Positions 1 to 12,215 of a stretch of DNA of 64,000 nucleotides are shown here, in pieces (within the stretch, counting starts at the first letter, position 1; each line of letters opens with the position of its first letter). Source of the stretch: Pontederia crassipes (lineage: Eukaryota > Streptophyta > Magnoliopsida > Commelinales > Pontederiaceae). The position numbers were made by a program, and so were the translations under genes. Where the stretch lies: positions 17,921,501-17,985,500 of the forward strand of contig CM060188.1 in NCBI GenBank assembly GCA_030549335.1, given 5' to 3'. The notes beneath the pieces are model-generated. The model was given only the letters and a program-made list of their open reading frames with translations, did no database searches and was not told the origin of the DNA.

Positions 1-1106
1 TGCCAAATTAATCATTCGAGTTCAAACATCGATTTATGTTGGCACGTAGCAGGTTCATCCCAACTTTGGATGGGTGACATTATGCCGCTCGCAGGACGAC
101 ACTTGACGAGGCAAACAAGGCAAACAGCTCGTCCCTAAGTGTTTGCAAGTAATCAACTCTTTGCCCCATTTGTGAGAGTCATCATGACGTGACAGGTGAG
201 GCTTGCGAACGATAAGATGCTTGTGAATGATGCTCCGTAGACGAAGGAATGATATTCCGTAGCTGAAGGAATGATATTCCGTAGCCGAAATGGACCATGA
301 ACCCTGATGCTTAACATTGAGCCAACTTCTCCCATGGAGTGGTTGTGCGCTTCACGTTGCATGACTGAACATGCGATGCGACGTCACAAATACTGATAAG
401 TTCCAGATTATCATGATAGTGCATGACTACAGTCCTGAATGTGACACGAGTACTCTAAGTTACACAACAGTTGTGTAGTGTGACTTCTTGGTATGGGTAG
501 CGCAAGACCATCATGCGAAGCATGTTGACACTTTTAACGCAGCACGACACTTCAAGATTCCCGACTATATACCTGGGGTGGTGATCTGCTCGAGTGAGCG
601 ACGCGTGACTATCCCGATTAGGCGGGTGATCAATTCGTCATCATAGTGCATGACGAACGTTTCTTGACACGACACGAGTGTACGATGAACTTGCTGCGGG
701 TCACAACTAGGCGTGCGGCGATGAAGCTTGCCAGGTATTTCTCATTGGCGTTCATGATCAGGGTCCATGGTACCAGTGCACCTGAGCGTAGTAGAGTTTT
801 TGAGCGGAAGCACTTTTCTACGCCATCGCACTTTGCGACGACACAAGCGAGTAATCATCGCGTGGTGATCCGAGCTGAGACCTCATGCGGCGACTAGATT
901 GATAGGCACTTAACCAAGTCTATTTTGAGTAACAGCGAAAGTTTTATGGTCGAAACGACTATGCCGAAAGTTGCTCTTATAGGCATTCGATTATGGACAT
1001 AACTAGAGTGTTCGACTACTCGTGAGAGGTCCGTGACATTAGCGCATTGAGGACTAATTCAGACGCTTGAACGCTTAATGTTCGAAGGGGCAACTAATGT
1101 ACGACT
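1..1106. other. Unclassified repeat-like DNA, no gene recognised
   Basis: This stretch is less AT-rich than the DNA to its right and has no reading frame that resembles a known protein. It contains short internal repeats such as the 22-bp units listed next, and a phrase around a 'tgcatgac' core that occurs near 420 and again near 640. It stops abruptly where the duplicated segment begins at about 1107. It could be part of a mobile element truncated by the window edge, but I see no termini that would name it. Confidence 0.4.
225..286. repeat. Short tandem repeat, 22-bp unit
   Basis: Two almost identical 22-bp units lie at 243-264 and 265-286, and a partial, more diverged unit precedes them at about 225-242. 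Each unit contains the palindrome-like core GGAATGATATTCC. No coding or regulatory role is evident. Confidence 0.7.
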
Positions 1107-4100
1107 GGACACCAAGAAGGGTCTCCAATGTGGATTGCCACCTCACGCTTAAGGACAAACACTAGAATTAAAGAAAGCTTATTTATTTTAAATATGATGA
1201 AACATAACATACATTTGAGCCTCGAAAGACACTAGTGAATTTCTCCCAATGTATTGTAGGTAAGGAAGTCTTATTATAAAATGGAAAATGTAAAAGACGT
1301 TACCCACATAACTTGGCCACTCATAAGGATGACCTTACCAGATAAATGCCTGAAGGATGAAAAATATGGTACTCCGCAATATTACACAGTGCGGGGCGGC
1401 TACATGTATTTCATGATTCGGCGCTGAGCGGCCAAAAGCTTTAAGTTGAACGGCACTGGTGTCATGAGACTTCGTGCGTTGTAACACGAGAAAACACCAC
1501 GTGACACGTGCTTCACACACTCATTTTACCTATATATATTGCATTAGTATTCTTGGATTTATTCTTATACAAATTGTGTTTCGATGTCAGAGCTAGTTAA
1601 AATTAGACCCCTATTTTAAATAAATTTTGGCTAATGAAATCACTCTTTGAATGAGCCCTACCAAAATTTAAATTATGATAAATACTCACATTTCCTTAAA
1701 ATACGAGAATTTGAGTTTTCATGGGAAGCAAAAATTGAATTTAATTTATTGTGTGTTCAACTTTTTTCTCTTAGACAAAAAAAATTAAACACATCATTTA
1801 CATCGGAACTCTTTATATGCTTAACTTACATCCCAACATTAAGTCAAAATTTTTATGTTGCGTTATTTAATTCTTGAAAAATAGGTAGAAGTTATAAAAA
1901 TAGTCACTATAATTTATTCGTCTAATTAATTTTTTAATTCATCATCATTACAATTTTCATCCAAAATTAAATCAAAATATTTTTGTCTAATCGATTAGTT
2001 TTCAAGAACTTAAGTTCTTGCATCCAAACACAACACAAATGTATTGTTTTTTTTATGTGAGAGCTTATGTTCTAATTAGTTAAGAACAATGGATTAGATC
2101 TTAAAGTTCATATTTGGATGAAAAATGCAATAATAAAGAAATAAGAATATAATTTTTTTTATTTTATGAGGTATAAAATTATAATGAATAAAATATTATG
2201 TATCTATTTATTTAAAATAATAATTACTATAATATAAAAAATATTATACGTAATTATTAATTTGAAAAATAAGTTATATCGTACTATATTAATATTAATT
2301 TTTTACATGTTATTAATATTATAATTTACGCAAAAAAATATAATTTATTATTTTATGAGTTATAAAATTGTAAGTAAATAAAAATATTGTGTATTTATTT
2401 ATTTAACATATATAAATATCATGTATATTGTTTTCCTAAAAATAATTGAAATTTTTATTTTTATTTTTGGAACTAATGACTCGAATGAGGTCATCGTTTG
2501 ACCGGGACACTGTAGCATATATTTTATTTTTCTACCTTGACACGACATTTTTCTTTATTTTTAATTCATTTTTTCTTTTTCTTGTCTCTCACATCATATC
2601 CTTTAAAAAATAAATTATTTAATAAATATAAAATATTCATAATAATGGATTAATATAATATGATTGAATACTTATTATTTCATTAAAAAATTTTAATTTT
2701 CATTAAGTATAATTAATTTTATAATAAATTTTCAAATTTAAATAATATATTTTTGTACACTTTTTTCCTTGAAAAATTTCAGCTTTTTATTTTTATTAAT
2801 AATAAAATTATATTTTTTCAAAACACATCAAAAATTAATCCATCGTATAAAATTTTTCTTTCACATCAACTCCCTAATTTCTCATCTTCCACTTCATAGA
2901 AGTAATTTGTCATTTCAACTATTTACTAAAAACTTAGGAGAAATCACAATTCTGTTTCCAAACGTCGTTAAGTAAATTTTGTATCTGTGAATTAAAAAAC
3001 ACTTATTTATTAGATCTAATCAATTTATTTTATAAGTTTTTATAATAATATATTAATAAATAAATAACTATATATATGAACTAATATATATAATAATAGA
3101 AATACAAGCTTAATATTAATAGTAAATATTAGCTAATAATATTTTACTATACTAAGATACTAACTATATATACTATATATATATATATATATATAACATA
3201 TAATACATTATTAAATATAACTAGTAGGTAAAAAAAGTAACTTGATCAATGACAATAACTTTTATTTAGAACTTTCACGTTTGATTAGAATATTTCTTCT
3301 TGTTAAACTTTTTCTTTTCTCTTATTTAACGAAATATGAACAAATTATGTCTATGTTCTACCATTCAAATATTATCATCATGCTCTACTGTGTTCGGATG
3401 TTAGAATTTACGTTAAATTTTAAACGTGTTGTTTGAATGAAAAATGTAATGATAGAGATTTAAAATTTGATTTGATAGATACGTTTTAGTGGATGTTTGA
3501 ATAAAAATAAGAACTAAAGAGATAAATTATTATTGTATAAAATTTAATTAAAACTCTTGATTTTATTGAAAAATAAGATGTGGCACAATATATTAATATT
3601 ATTTTTGGTTCAAAATTTCGTTTATAATTATTTAATATTATGGTTAACGTAAATAGTATCTTAATACGATCTTAATATATTTTAATACATTATTATTTAA
3701 ACATAATTACACCATATATACGCATATATGTTGAATTCATTTAAAAATTATGCAATTAATATTATAATATTATATATTTAATTATATTATATATTATTAT
3801 AGTTGCTTTTGTCATGTTGTTCCCCATAATTCGATATTATTTATTTTCTTTATTTAATATAAAGCAAGCTCTTGTTTTGGACAATTTTTTTTAATTTTCT
3901 CCAAGTGAATTTTTTATTTATTTAATCTAAGAAAAATTCTTATTTTAATTTTTAGCGAAATGGAATTTACATTTCTCAGTTCGTATTAATCTATTTTTCA
4001 GATATATTTGTTATCTAATATTCGATATTAGTGAACTTCTAGTTAAGAGATTTATTATAAAATTAGTTTGCACATATTTAGAGTATAATATTCGGGGACA

Positions 4101-5840
4101 TAATAAATTTAATCATAACATATTTATGTAATATTAATCTAATTATGATTCCTAATTCGATTAGGATTTGTTTTTTCTTATTAGTTCGTATATCTTATAT
4201 TAAGTCTCGCCTAAACTAATTCTCTCCGCTCTCCGCGTTTAGCAATTGATCATGGCGACGTCGACGGCTTCACGCATGGACTCCTCTCCACTGCTGCCAA
4301 CACCCCGGCCGTCGCATTGGAGAAATATCCGGTACCGCAACGCGGCCATATCCATCTGTGGCGGCGTCGTCTCCGACGCCGGCGAACAGGAGGTCCAACT
4401 GCAGGTGGCGGTCAACGTGGTTACGCTCAGCCTGACGCCGCCGCCATCTTCGATCCACAGGCAGGACAGTCAAGTCACCTATGCCGACTTCCCTCTGTCT
4501 CAGCTGCTCGGCTTCCGGGAGTCGCTCCCCGATTCCCTCCTCAATCATCCTGACCTGAACGACGGCTACGCCGACTTCTTGGTCAACATCGTCGGTCACT
4601 TCGCGCGCACTCACCAGCTCTCGTACAGTGGGACTCCCCGCACGCTCTGGATGCAGCTCAGCATCGACGCCGTCGTAGTCGAGACGGAGACGGAGACGGG
4701 GACGGTTCCTCCTCCGCTACCTGCGGCGAGACCGCAACTCGAGAAGATAATCTACGAGGAGGGAGGAGAGTCGGGGGAGTTGAGCGAGACGGCGTGCCCG
4801 ATATGCCTGCAGGACTTTCAAACCGGCGAAGAACTGGGGAAGACGATGTGCGGGCATCCCTTTCACCCTCACTGCCTCGGCAGATGGTTGGAGCGGAATC
4901 CTGTCTGCCCTCTTTGCCGGTCTCGGGTTCTCCAGACGGATGCAGCTGACCATTAGCTTTTACGCACGGCACAGCCCCTCGCCACAACGAAAGCATATGG
5001 AGGCCGTGTCCATATGGAGGCCGTGTCCCAGTTCCAGTTTCATTGATGTCTTGCTGAGAGTTTTGTATTTTGCTTTTGTTCTTTTAAGAACCAGGGCATT
5101 GTTTTGTTTTTAATTTGCTGGCCGAAGAGTCATCCGATAACTCCATGATTACAATGTAATTATCTCGTAAGGGGATATGTCATGTATAATACACACTTTT
5201 TTTCCGTCCGTGCACACGGTCATTCAATTAAGAGATGATTATATACACAGTTGATGTTATAAGATCTTTGTGCATGTGTTTAGTTAATTAAGTGGGTTTC
5301 TACCCTTCTATAATACATATATATTATTTCGAACGTGTACTCGATGCATATTTCTATGTCTTCTCTACTAGTTGAAATTTTGGACATTTTAAAAAATATT
5401 ATTGTCGTTCCATTTTATTCACAAGGATAAAAATGGCCAAAATTTTCAACACACACCTAATGGAGTGACAATAGTGATGTCCTAAAGTTTATGGATCGAG
5501 TATCACAAATTTTTTAAACGAAACTCAATTGAAGATTTAATTATTGCCCTCAAATATCAGCAGAACCATGTTTCCACAATTAGGTGTTGAATTTTTCAGC
5601 ACTACACTTGCAGAGTTATAAAGATCATCAGCGATTATATGGTGCGCCTACAAAAAGTTAAGTTACTGCGATAAGCTCCTTTTGCGAGTTACAATAAGTG
5701 CATGTACAATACACTCTTCCATTAATTATTGTGAACGTGACCCATGAACATATTAAAATTTATATAAGCAATATTAAAATTTATGTAAACATGAGAATTA
5801 TATCGATCAGCACGTTATTTAGTAAATATATATACTATAA
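1107..5840. repeat. Segmental duplication, copy 1 (with functional-looking RING gene)
   Basis: The segment reappears in the same order and orientation at 12216-16765, at roughly 90% identity by eye, interrupted by indels. Both copies begin at the phrase ggacacc(a/g)agaagggtctcc and share the AT-rich 1.6-4.2 kb upstream stretch, the RING-H2 coding region and the 3' flank. About 450 bp of the 3' flank (about 5330-5780) is absent from copy 2. Because intergenic DNA is shared on both sides of the gene, this is a DNA-level duplication, not a retrocopy. Apart from the RING gene, the 1.1-4.2 kb part is AT-rich and holds no gene I can support. Confidence 0.85.
4252..4956 (+). CDS. RING-H2 zinc-finger protein, probable E3 ubiquitin ligase
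   Basis: This is a single-exon frame of 234 codons. The start is the ATG at 4252; an in-frame TTG lies just upstream at 4246 but is not a credible plant start. A C-terminal RING-H2 domain has all eight zinc ligands at C182, C185, C200, H202, H205, C208, C219 and C222, the spacing of the ATL/BTL-type RING-H2 class. RING-H2 proteins recruit E2 enzymes and transfer ubiquitin to substrates; this role is inferred from the family. The N-terminal 165 residues hold no domain I recognise and no hydrophobic membrane segment, which argues against a classic ATL and for a soluble ligase. The coding sequence is GC-rich inside AT-rich flanks. A damaged copy lies at 15446-16410. The substrate is unknown. Confidence 0.8.
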   Translation: MATSTASRMDSSPLLPTPRPSHWRNIRYRNAAISICGGVVSDAGEQEVQLQVAVNVVTLSLTPPPSSIHRQDSQVTYADFPLSQLLGFRESLPDSLLNHPDLNDGYADFLVNIVGHFARTHQLSYSGTPRTLWMQLSIDAVVVETETETGTVPPPLPAARPQLEKIIYEEGGESGELSETACPICLQDFQTGEELGKTMCGHPFHPHCLGRWLERNPVCPLCRSRVLQTDAADH

Positions 5841-6074
5841 GTACGTTATAGGTACGATTATAAATCATGATCTTAAAAAATTATTAATTTGCATTTCATG
5901 AGCGAAAAAAGGATTCATAATAAAATTTATGCATTTTTATTGAAAAAAATCGGCTTGTGTCTAATTAATTTACACCATATTTGCATCGTATAATTAAAGT
6001 CTTCATTTATTTACATATTCATCTGGAATACACAAATTCAAGATTGGACACATCTATATACATATGTTAGATAT
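4957..6074. other. 3' flank of the RING gene, AT-rich, with a 17-bp tandem repeat
   Basis: The 3' flank has two perfect head-to-tail copies of a 17-bp unit (catatggaggccgtgtc) at 4994-5010 and 5011-5027. These are absent from the corresponding place in the second duplicated copy. The rest, to about 6074, is AT-rich with no supported gene. Confidence 0.6.
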
Positions 6075-6247
6075 CACAAGAAAATGACGTATTTTCGATG
6101 GATAATTTCTGGGCAGAAAATTTTTCGTAATTTGCGACGGATTATCTTCCGCCGATATTTCAGATGGTTCAAATCGTAGAAAATATTTTTCACGATTTAA
6201 ATCGTGAAAAATATTTTTCATGGCTTAAGCAATGGGAAGTTCCCACG
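6075..6247 (+). mobile_element. CACTA-type transposon remnant, left part
   Basis: The stretch starts cacaagaaaatgacg and continues with cgtaatttgcgacggat. Both closely match the left end of the complete CACTA element at 31763, which begins cactacaagaaaattgag and also contains cgtaatttgcgacggat. It includes a nearly loop-free inverted repeat of about 19 bp per arm around 6180-6222. The Ty3/gypsy element is inserted directly after it, and the same kind of sequence (a 'cgaccgttcaaatcgtgg' phrase) resumes at 12145-12215. No right terminus was recognised, so the element is incomplete. Confidence 0.55.
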
Positions 6248-7140
6248 TGTCACTCCTGCCCACTGAAGGGCGTGCCCCGAGCGGGCGTGGCCATGCACGC
6301 GAGGAGGCGGGCGTGGCCATGCACGCGAGGAGGCGGGCGTGGCCGGGGCGATTCCTACTCCTAGTAGAAATAGGAGTCGTCCAAAACTCCGAAGGTCCGA
6401 CGAGGAGGAAGGAGCTTCTGGAGGTGAAGACTTGGACTCCTATCGTGAGTAGGAGGACGAGCGCGTGGAGAAGTGCAGGATCAGAAGGATTCCTACTCCT
6501 AGTAGGAATAAAAATTCGGACCTCTCCTAGGTCGAGTAGGACTTGGGCGCGGACGGAGCTTCCTTCTGGATCGAGGGTCACTTGGAGATGAAGTCCTAAT
6601 CATAGGAGGACTGAAAATGGAGAGAGGCTACAGAAAAATAGTCCTAGTCCTAGTAGGACTAGGACTTATCCTGGCGGGCGCACCTGGGGCGCGCCCCAGA
6701 CATGGCAGGGCGCCAGGAGGACGGCCTGGCCAGTTTGTCTTCAAGATGGACTTTGAAGGGGCCGAATTCTTCACGGACTTCAAGATGTTGGATTTCTACT
6801 CTTACTCCAAGGAGGTTTTTCTAGAGAAGGACTTGCATGCCTAATATGATTATGTCCTTAACTTAAACTAGGAGTTGTTTCTCTTGGGCATTATAAAAGG
6901 ACATGTAATGAAAACTTGTAAGACCATCCTGGACAATCTGAGATTGCTCAATAATATTCTCTAATTTTCCTCTAAACTCTTAGCCTCCCTCTCTTCTTCC
7001 TGGGCGGGTGTTTCGTTGTGCATCCGGGGCGTGTACGGCCGGGGTCCAAGGCACGTCCAAACGAGGGCTGATCGGCGACCGAGCAGGGTTCGTCGTGCCG
7101 CACGTCTGGTGTTTCGTATCCGAAGCATAAGGGCGTGACA
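6248..7140 (+). repeat. 5' LTR of the Ty3/gypsy element
   Basis: This 893-bp direct repeat of 11295-12144 is bounded by TG and CA and lies directly before the tRNA-Met primer-binding site. It contains a self-complementary CCTA/TAGG-rich stretch near 6640-6670 that is conserved in the other LTR. A 26- to 30-bp GC-rich unit near 6290-6340 is present twice here but once in the 3' LTR. The flanking bases are cacg on the left and catg to the right of the 3' LTR, a possible but imperfect target duplication. Confidence 0.92.
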
Positions 7141-10100
7141 ACGTGGTATCAGAGCTTAGGTTCCGACTATGTCAGGAGAAGAAGGTGCTTCGAGCAAAGG
7201 CCGTTCGATGGAAGCTGAGAACACAACCCGGGGTCGAGTCCAAGGTGCGGACGGTGGGGAAAAGAAAAAGAATACGCGAGCAAAGTCCAGAGATCCCGGC
7301 AACCATATTGAGAAGAATATGGAGGCGCTGGAGCAAAGTCTTCAGGAGACGGACGAGGTGATCCGTATCTTGGAAGCCGCGACAGGAGAACACAGCTTGG
7401 CACTGTAGCAAGGAGGAGCCTTACACCAGGAGCTGTCCAGCCGCGTTGCAGTCATAGAGGAGGCTATGGATGCAAGGTAGAAGGCCATGGAGACAGATTT
7501 GTTGCTGCTCAAAGGCCTTCTTTTCGATGCAGGAGGGCTGCGATCGAACACCCCGGTGCCCAAGTTCTTGGGATCGGAACCGAAGAAATATAATGGTGCA
7601 CGGGAGGCGATGATCATCGATGATTTTCTTTGGTGTCTTGAAAAGGGTTTCAAGACGAGTAAGATCATGGTCAAGAAGGACCAGATCGACATGGCCGTGT
7701 GCTACCTGGTGGATGGTGCGCTCTTGTGGTGGCGTCGGATGGAGGAAGGAGATGAGACTCCGATAGAGTCTTGGGCAGAGTTCAAGGTGGAGTTGAAGAA
7801 GCAATTCTACCCCGGCAATGCACAAGAAGTGGCTATGAACAAGCTGACCTCTCTCAAGCAAATGGGTTTCGTGAAGGAATATATCGAAAAGTTCCAACCG
7901 CTTATGTTGGAGATGCCCGGGAGCATGGAGGAGTCGACATGGTTGTTCTTCTTCCTGAGGGGGTTGAAACCATGGGCGGCTCAGGAGTTGAGATGTCAGA
8001 AGATAACGACCATGAACGGAGCATTGGTCGTTGTTGAAGCTTTGGTGGAGTTTTTAGCAAATCGAGATCCTAGCGCGGGTGCTAAGGATCAAGGCAAGTC
8101 CAGGAAGGACGGAGCCCAATCAGGTGGAAAGAAGAAGGATAAGCAAGAGAAAAAGGCGACGACATCGAAGGGAGATGCCAGGAAGACGGTCAGATGCTTC
8201 CTCTGTGGAGGGTCGCACTATGCGAGGGAGTGCGACACGAAGAAGGGGCTCTCGACCATGGCATCTATCGTGGACACCGAGCAAGGCGCTGCACACATGG
8301 GGTCTATAATGGCGCTGACGACTGCTACCGCAACGCTCCCGACGAAGGAAGTGAAGAAGACCGCGAAGGGCCTGATGTTCGTGGAGGTCGCAGTGAATGG
8401 CCACACTTCGACCGCTCTGGTAGATACTGGAGCCACGCACAACTTCATGAATTCAAGGGAAGCGGCACGACTTGACATACGGTATGTAAAGGAGCCAGGC
8501 CTGATCAAGACCGTGAACGCGGCTTCCCAGCCAATCCTTGGTACGGCCAAGGATATCCACGCGAAGGTGGGGGAGTGGGAAGGAGCGATCACCATGACGA
8601 TCGTCAACATGGACGACCATCGCTTCGTCCTGGGCATGGAGTTCATGGATGCGTTCCGTGAGGTGAGACTTTCCCAGGAGGGGATTCGTTTGCTATCTCA
8701 GGAAGCTTCGCATGAAGCTGCCACGACGAGGGCCAGCGTGAAGTCCAAGATGCTTTCGGCGATGCAACTAGATAAGGGCATACGTCGGAAGGAGGTCACC
8801 TACTTGACTGCCTTGAAGCTCAACGAGACCGGGCTTAAGGTTCATGGCGTCCCAGAGGAAGTGGAAAGGCTTCTGGAGCAGTACAAGGATGTAATGCCGC
8901 CAGAGCTGCCGAGCAGACTTCCTCCTCGTCGAGATATCGATCACGCCATCGACCTGGTGCCAGGTGCGACGCCTCCGGGTATGAGGCCGTGTCGCATGGC
9001 ACCTCCGGAGCTGGAGGAGCTTCGGAAACAACCGAGCAAGTTGCTGAAAGCTGGGTTCATGGGATCCTCGAAGGCACCCGATGGGGCGCCGGTCCTACTT
9101 CAGAGGAAGCAGGATGGATCAAGGATGAACAAGATCTTTCACCCACTATGGGACAAGTGCGTGGTGTACTTGGACGACATAGTGGCATGCTCGGAGAAGC
9201 TCGCAGAGCACATGGAGCATTCCGGGGAGGTGTTCAAGCTGCTGCGAGAGAACGAGCTCGGGGAATGCTCGTTCGCCCAACCGGAAGTGATGTTCCTTGG
9301 GCACCATATTAAAGCCGAGAATATCAGCATGGACAAGGGGAAGGTCCAAGCTATTCTCGACTGGGAGCCGCCAACGAACGTTCCGGAGATGCGATCGTTC
9401 TTGGGACTCGCCAACTACTACAGAAGGTTCATCAAGGGATACTCGCGACGGACTGCGCCCCTCACCGACCTTCTGAAGAAGAACGCGAAGTGGGTATGGT
9501 CAGAGAAATGCGTTGAAGGCCTGAAGAACGCAATGGTGAAGGAGCCGTGCTTGTGTCTACCCGACTACGGAAAGCCGTTTGAGGTGCAAACGGACGCTTC
9601 CGACTTCGCATTGGATGGGGTCCTCATGCAGGAGGGACACCCAGTGGCCTTCGAGAGCCGGAAGCTCAACGAGGCCGAGCAACGATATTCGGTCTATGAT
9701 AAGGAGATGATCGCGGTGGTGCACTGCTTGCGCACGTGGAGGCATTATCTTCTTGGGAGCGCATTCGTTGTGAAGACGGACAACGTAGCAACATCTTACT
9801 TTTAGAATCAAAAGAATTTGAGCCCGAAGCAGGCACGATGTCAAGACTTCTTGGCGGAGTTCGATTACGTCTTAGAATACAAGACGGGGCGGACCAACGT
9901 GGTGGCCGATGCCCTAAGTCGCAAGGCGCAGCTTGCGACGATAAGCGACATTCGCATGGACTTCAAGGATCACATCCGGGAGGGAATAAAGCAGGATCCT
10001 AAGGCTCTGGAGATGCTTCGACTTGTCGAGGGGGGCAAGTCACGACGATTCTGGACAGAAGATGGGCTGTTGTTCACAGTGGGACATCAGTTGTACGTGC

Positions 10101-11294
10101 CACGATGGGAGGGTCTTCGACGATCGATATTGAAGGACTGTCATGACTCGAAGTGGGCGGACCACCCGGGAGAGGCTCGTACCTTGGCATTGGTTGAGGA
10201 CTCCTACTTCTGGCCTCAGATGACAGAGGATGTCGGGACATATGTGAGGACATGTCTCAAGTGTCAGCAGGACAAACTTGAGCAGAAGAAGCCGGCAGGG
10301 TTGCTGGAACCCTTGCCCGTACCGGAGCGTCCATGGCAGATGGTGATTATGGACTTCATCTCAGCCTTGCCTAAATCTGGGGGAGCGGGATCGTTCATGG
10401 TGGTGATCGACAAGTTTTTAAAATATGGAACATTCATCCCGGCCCCAAAGCATTGCTCGGCGGAAGATGTCGCCCGCTTGTTTGTCAAGCATGTAGTAAA
10501 ATACTAGGGCGTACCTGAGATCATCGTCAGTGACCATGATCCGAGGTTCATGGGTCACTTCTGGAGGGAGCGTTTCATGCTCCTGGGGACGGAGCTGCGC
10601 TTCTCGACAGCTTTCCACCCCCAGACGGATGGCCAAACGGAGCGGGTCAACCATCTTCTGGAAATCTACCTAAGGCACTTTGTTGCAGCCAATCAGGAGG
10701 ATTGGGCCAAGCTCTTGGACGTTGCACAATTTTCGTACAACATGCAGAAGAGCGAGGCAACGCAACAAAGCGCATTCGAGATCATCACTGGGAGACAACC
10801 AGTGACACCTGCAGGGTTAGCGGCCAAGTATGCGTGGAAGTGTCCGACGGCGTGTCATGTGGCATGTGGTTGGCAGGACAACCTCGAGGCGTCGAGGGCT
10901 ATCTTGGACAAAGCGATGCGCAAAATGAAAAAATTCGCTGATCAGAAGCGGAGGCATGTCGAGTTCCAGGTGGAAGATAGGGTTCTTGTGAAGTTACGAA
11001 CGCGTCAATTCAAAGCACTTAGGAACCTACACCAAGGGTTGTTGAGAAGGTACGAGGGTCCCTTCGTCATCACCAAGCGAGTAGGCACGGTGGCCTACAA
11101 GATGGATCTTCCCAAAGAACTTCGACAGATCCATTCAGTGTTCCACGTGAGCATGCTGAAGAGATTCTACGGGGATGCAGAAGACTCTGGACGTGAAGTG
11201 GAGACACGAGGATGATGAACGACATGAGCACACCGACAAGTTCAAGAGGCGCACCGAAGTTGTCGGAGATGGCAACAACTTCGGTGGGGGAGGA

Positions 11295-12144
11295 TGTCAC
11301 TCCTGCCCACTAAAGGGCGCGCCTCGAGCGGGCATGGCCATGCGCACGAGGAGGCAGGCGTGGCCAGAGCGATTCCTACTCCTATTAGGAATAGGAGTCA
11401 TCCAACACTCCGAAGGTCCGACGAGGAGAGATGAGCTTCTGGAGGTGAAGACTTGGACTTCTATCGTGAGTAGGAGGACGAGTGCGTGGAGAAGTGCAGG
11501 ATCGGAAGGATTCCTACTCCTAGTAGGAATAGAAATTCGGACCTCTCCTACGTCGAGTAGGACTTGGGCGCGGACGAAGCTTCCTTCTGTATCGAGGGTC
11601 ACTTGGAGATGAATTCCTAATCATAGGAAGACTGAAGATGGGGAGAGGCCACAGGAAAATAGTCCTAGTCCTAGTAGGACTAGGACTTGCCCCGGCTGGC
11701 GCACCTGGGGCACGCCCCGGACATGGCAGGGCGCCAGGAGGGCGGCCTGGCCAGTTTGTCTTCAAGATGGACTTTGAAGGGGCCGAATTCTTCAGGGACT
11801 TCAAGATGCTGGATTTCTACTCCTACTCCAAGGAGGTTTTTCTAGAGAAGGGCTTGCATGCCTAATAGGATTAGGTCCTTAACTTAGATTAGGAGTTGTT
11901 TCTCTTGGGCACTATAAAAGGACATGTAATCAAGGCTTGTAAGACAAATCTTGGATAATCTGATATTACTCAATAATATTCTCTAATTTTCCTCTAAACT
12001 CTTAGCCTCCCTCTCTTCTTTCTGGGCGGGTGTTTCGTTGTGCATCCGGGGCGTGCACGTCCAAACGAGGGTTGATCGGCGACCGAGCATGGTTCGTCGT
12101 GCCACACGTCTGGTGTTTCGTATTCGAAGCGTAAGGGCGTGACA
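11295..12144 (+). repeat. 3' LTR of the Ty3/gypsy element
   Basis: This 850-bp direct repeat matches 6248-7140 along its whole length, begins TGTCAC directly after the purine tract and ends GTGACA. It has one fewer copy of the short GC-rich internal repeat and a small gap near its end relative to the 5' LTR. Confidence 0.92.
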
Positions 12145-12215
12145 CATGGCTCCAATCATGGGAAAAATTTCTCACAGTTTCGACCGTTCAAATCGTGGGC
12201 AACAGATATACCACA
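12145..12215 (+). mobile_element. CACTA-type remnant, continuation after the retrotransposon
   Basis: The sequence resumes with inverted 'aatcatgggaaaaattt' and 'cgaccgttcaaatcgtgg' phrases of the kind seen at 6120-6247 and in the subterminal repeats of the complete CACTA at 31.8 kb. It ends where the second copy of the segmental duplication begins. Confidence 0.4.

Larger units (their letters stand above)
6248..12144 (+). mobile_element. Ty3/gypsy LTR retrotransposon, broken copy
   Basis: A 5.9-kb element is bounded by two direct LTRs that begin TGTCAC and end GTGACA. A primer-binding site complementary to initiator tRNA-Met (tggtatcagagc) lies at 7144-7155, just inside the 5' LTR, and a purine tract (ggtgggggagga) at 11283-11294 abuts the 3' LTR. 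Recognisable parts in order are gag with a CCHC zinc knuckle ([13 protein letters not shown], about 7.5-8.3 kb), aspartic protease (DTGATHNF, near 8.4 kb), reverse transcriptase and RNase H sequence (about 9.1-9.9 kb) and integrase with its HHCC zinc region (about 10.1-11.2 kb). The order protease, RT, RNase H, integrase places it in Ty3/gypsy. I saw no clear chromodomain. The copy is broken, with roughly three or four breaks. By eye the LTRs differ at about one site in fifteen to twenty, suggesting an age of a few million years. Confidence 0.92.

Noticed and set aside
4270-4996. Antisense and shifted frames over the RING gene
   Set aside because: The plus-strand frame has all RING ligands; the others are GC-rich shadows with no recognisable domain.
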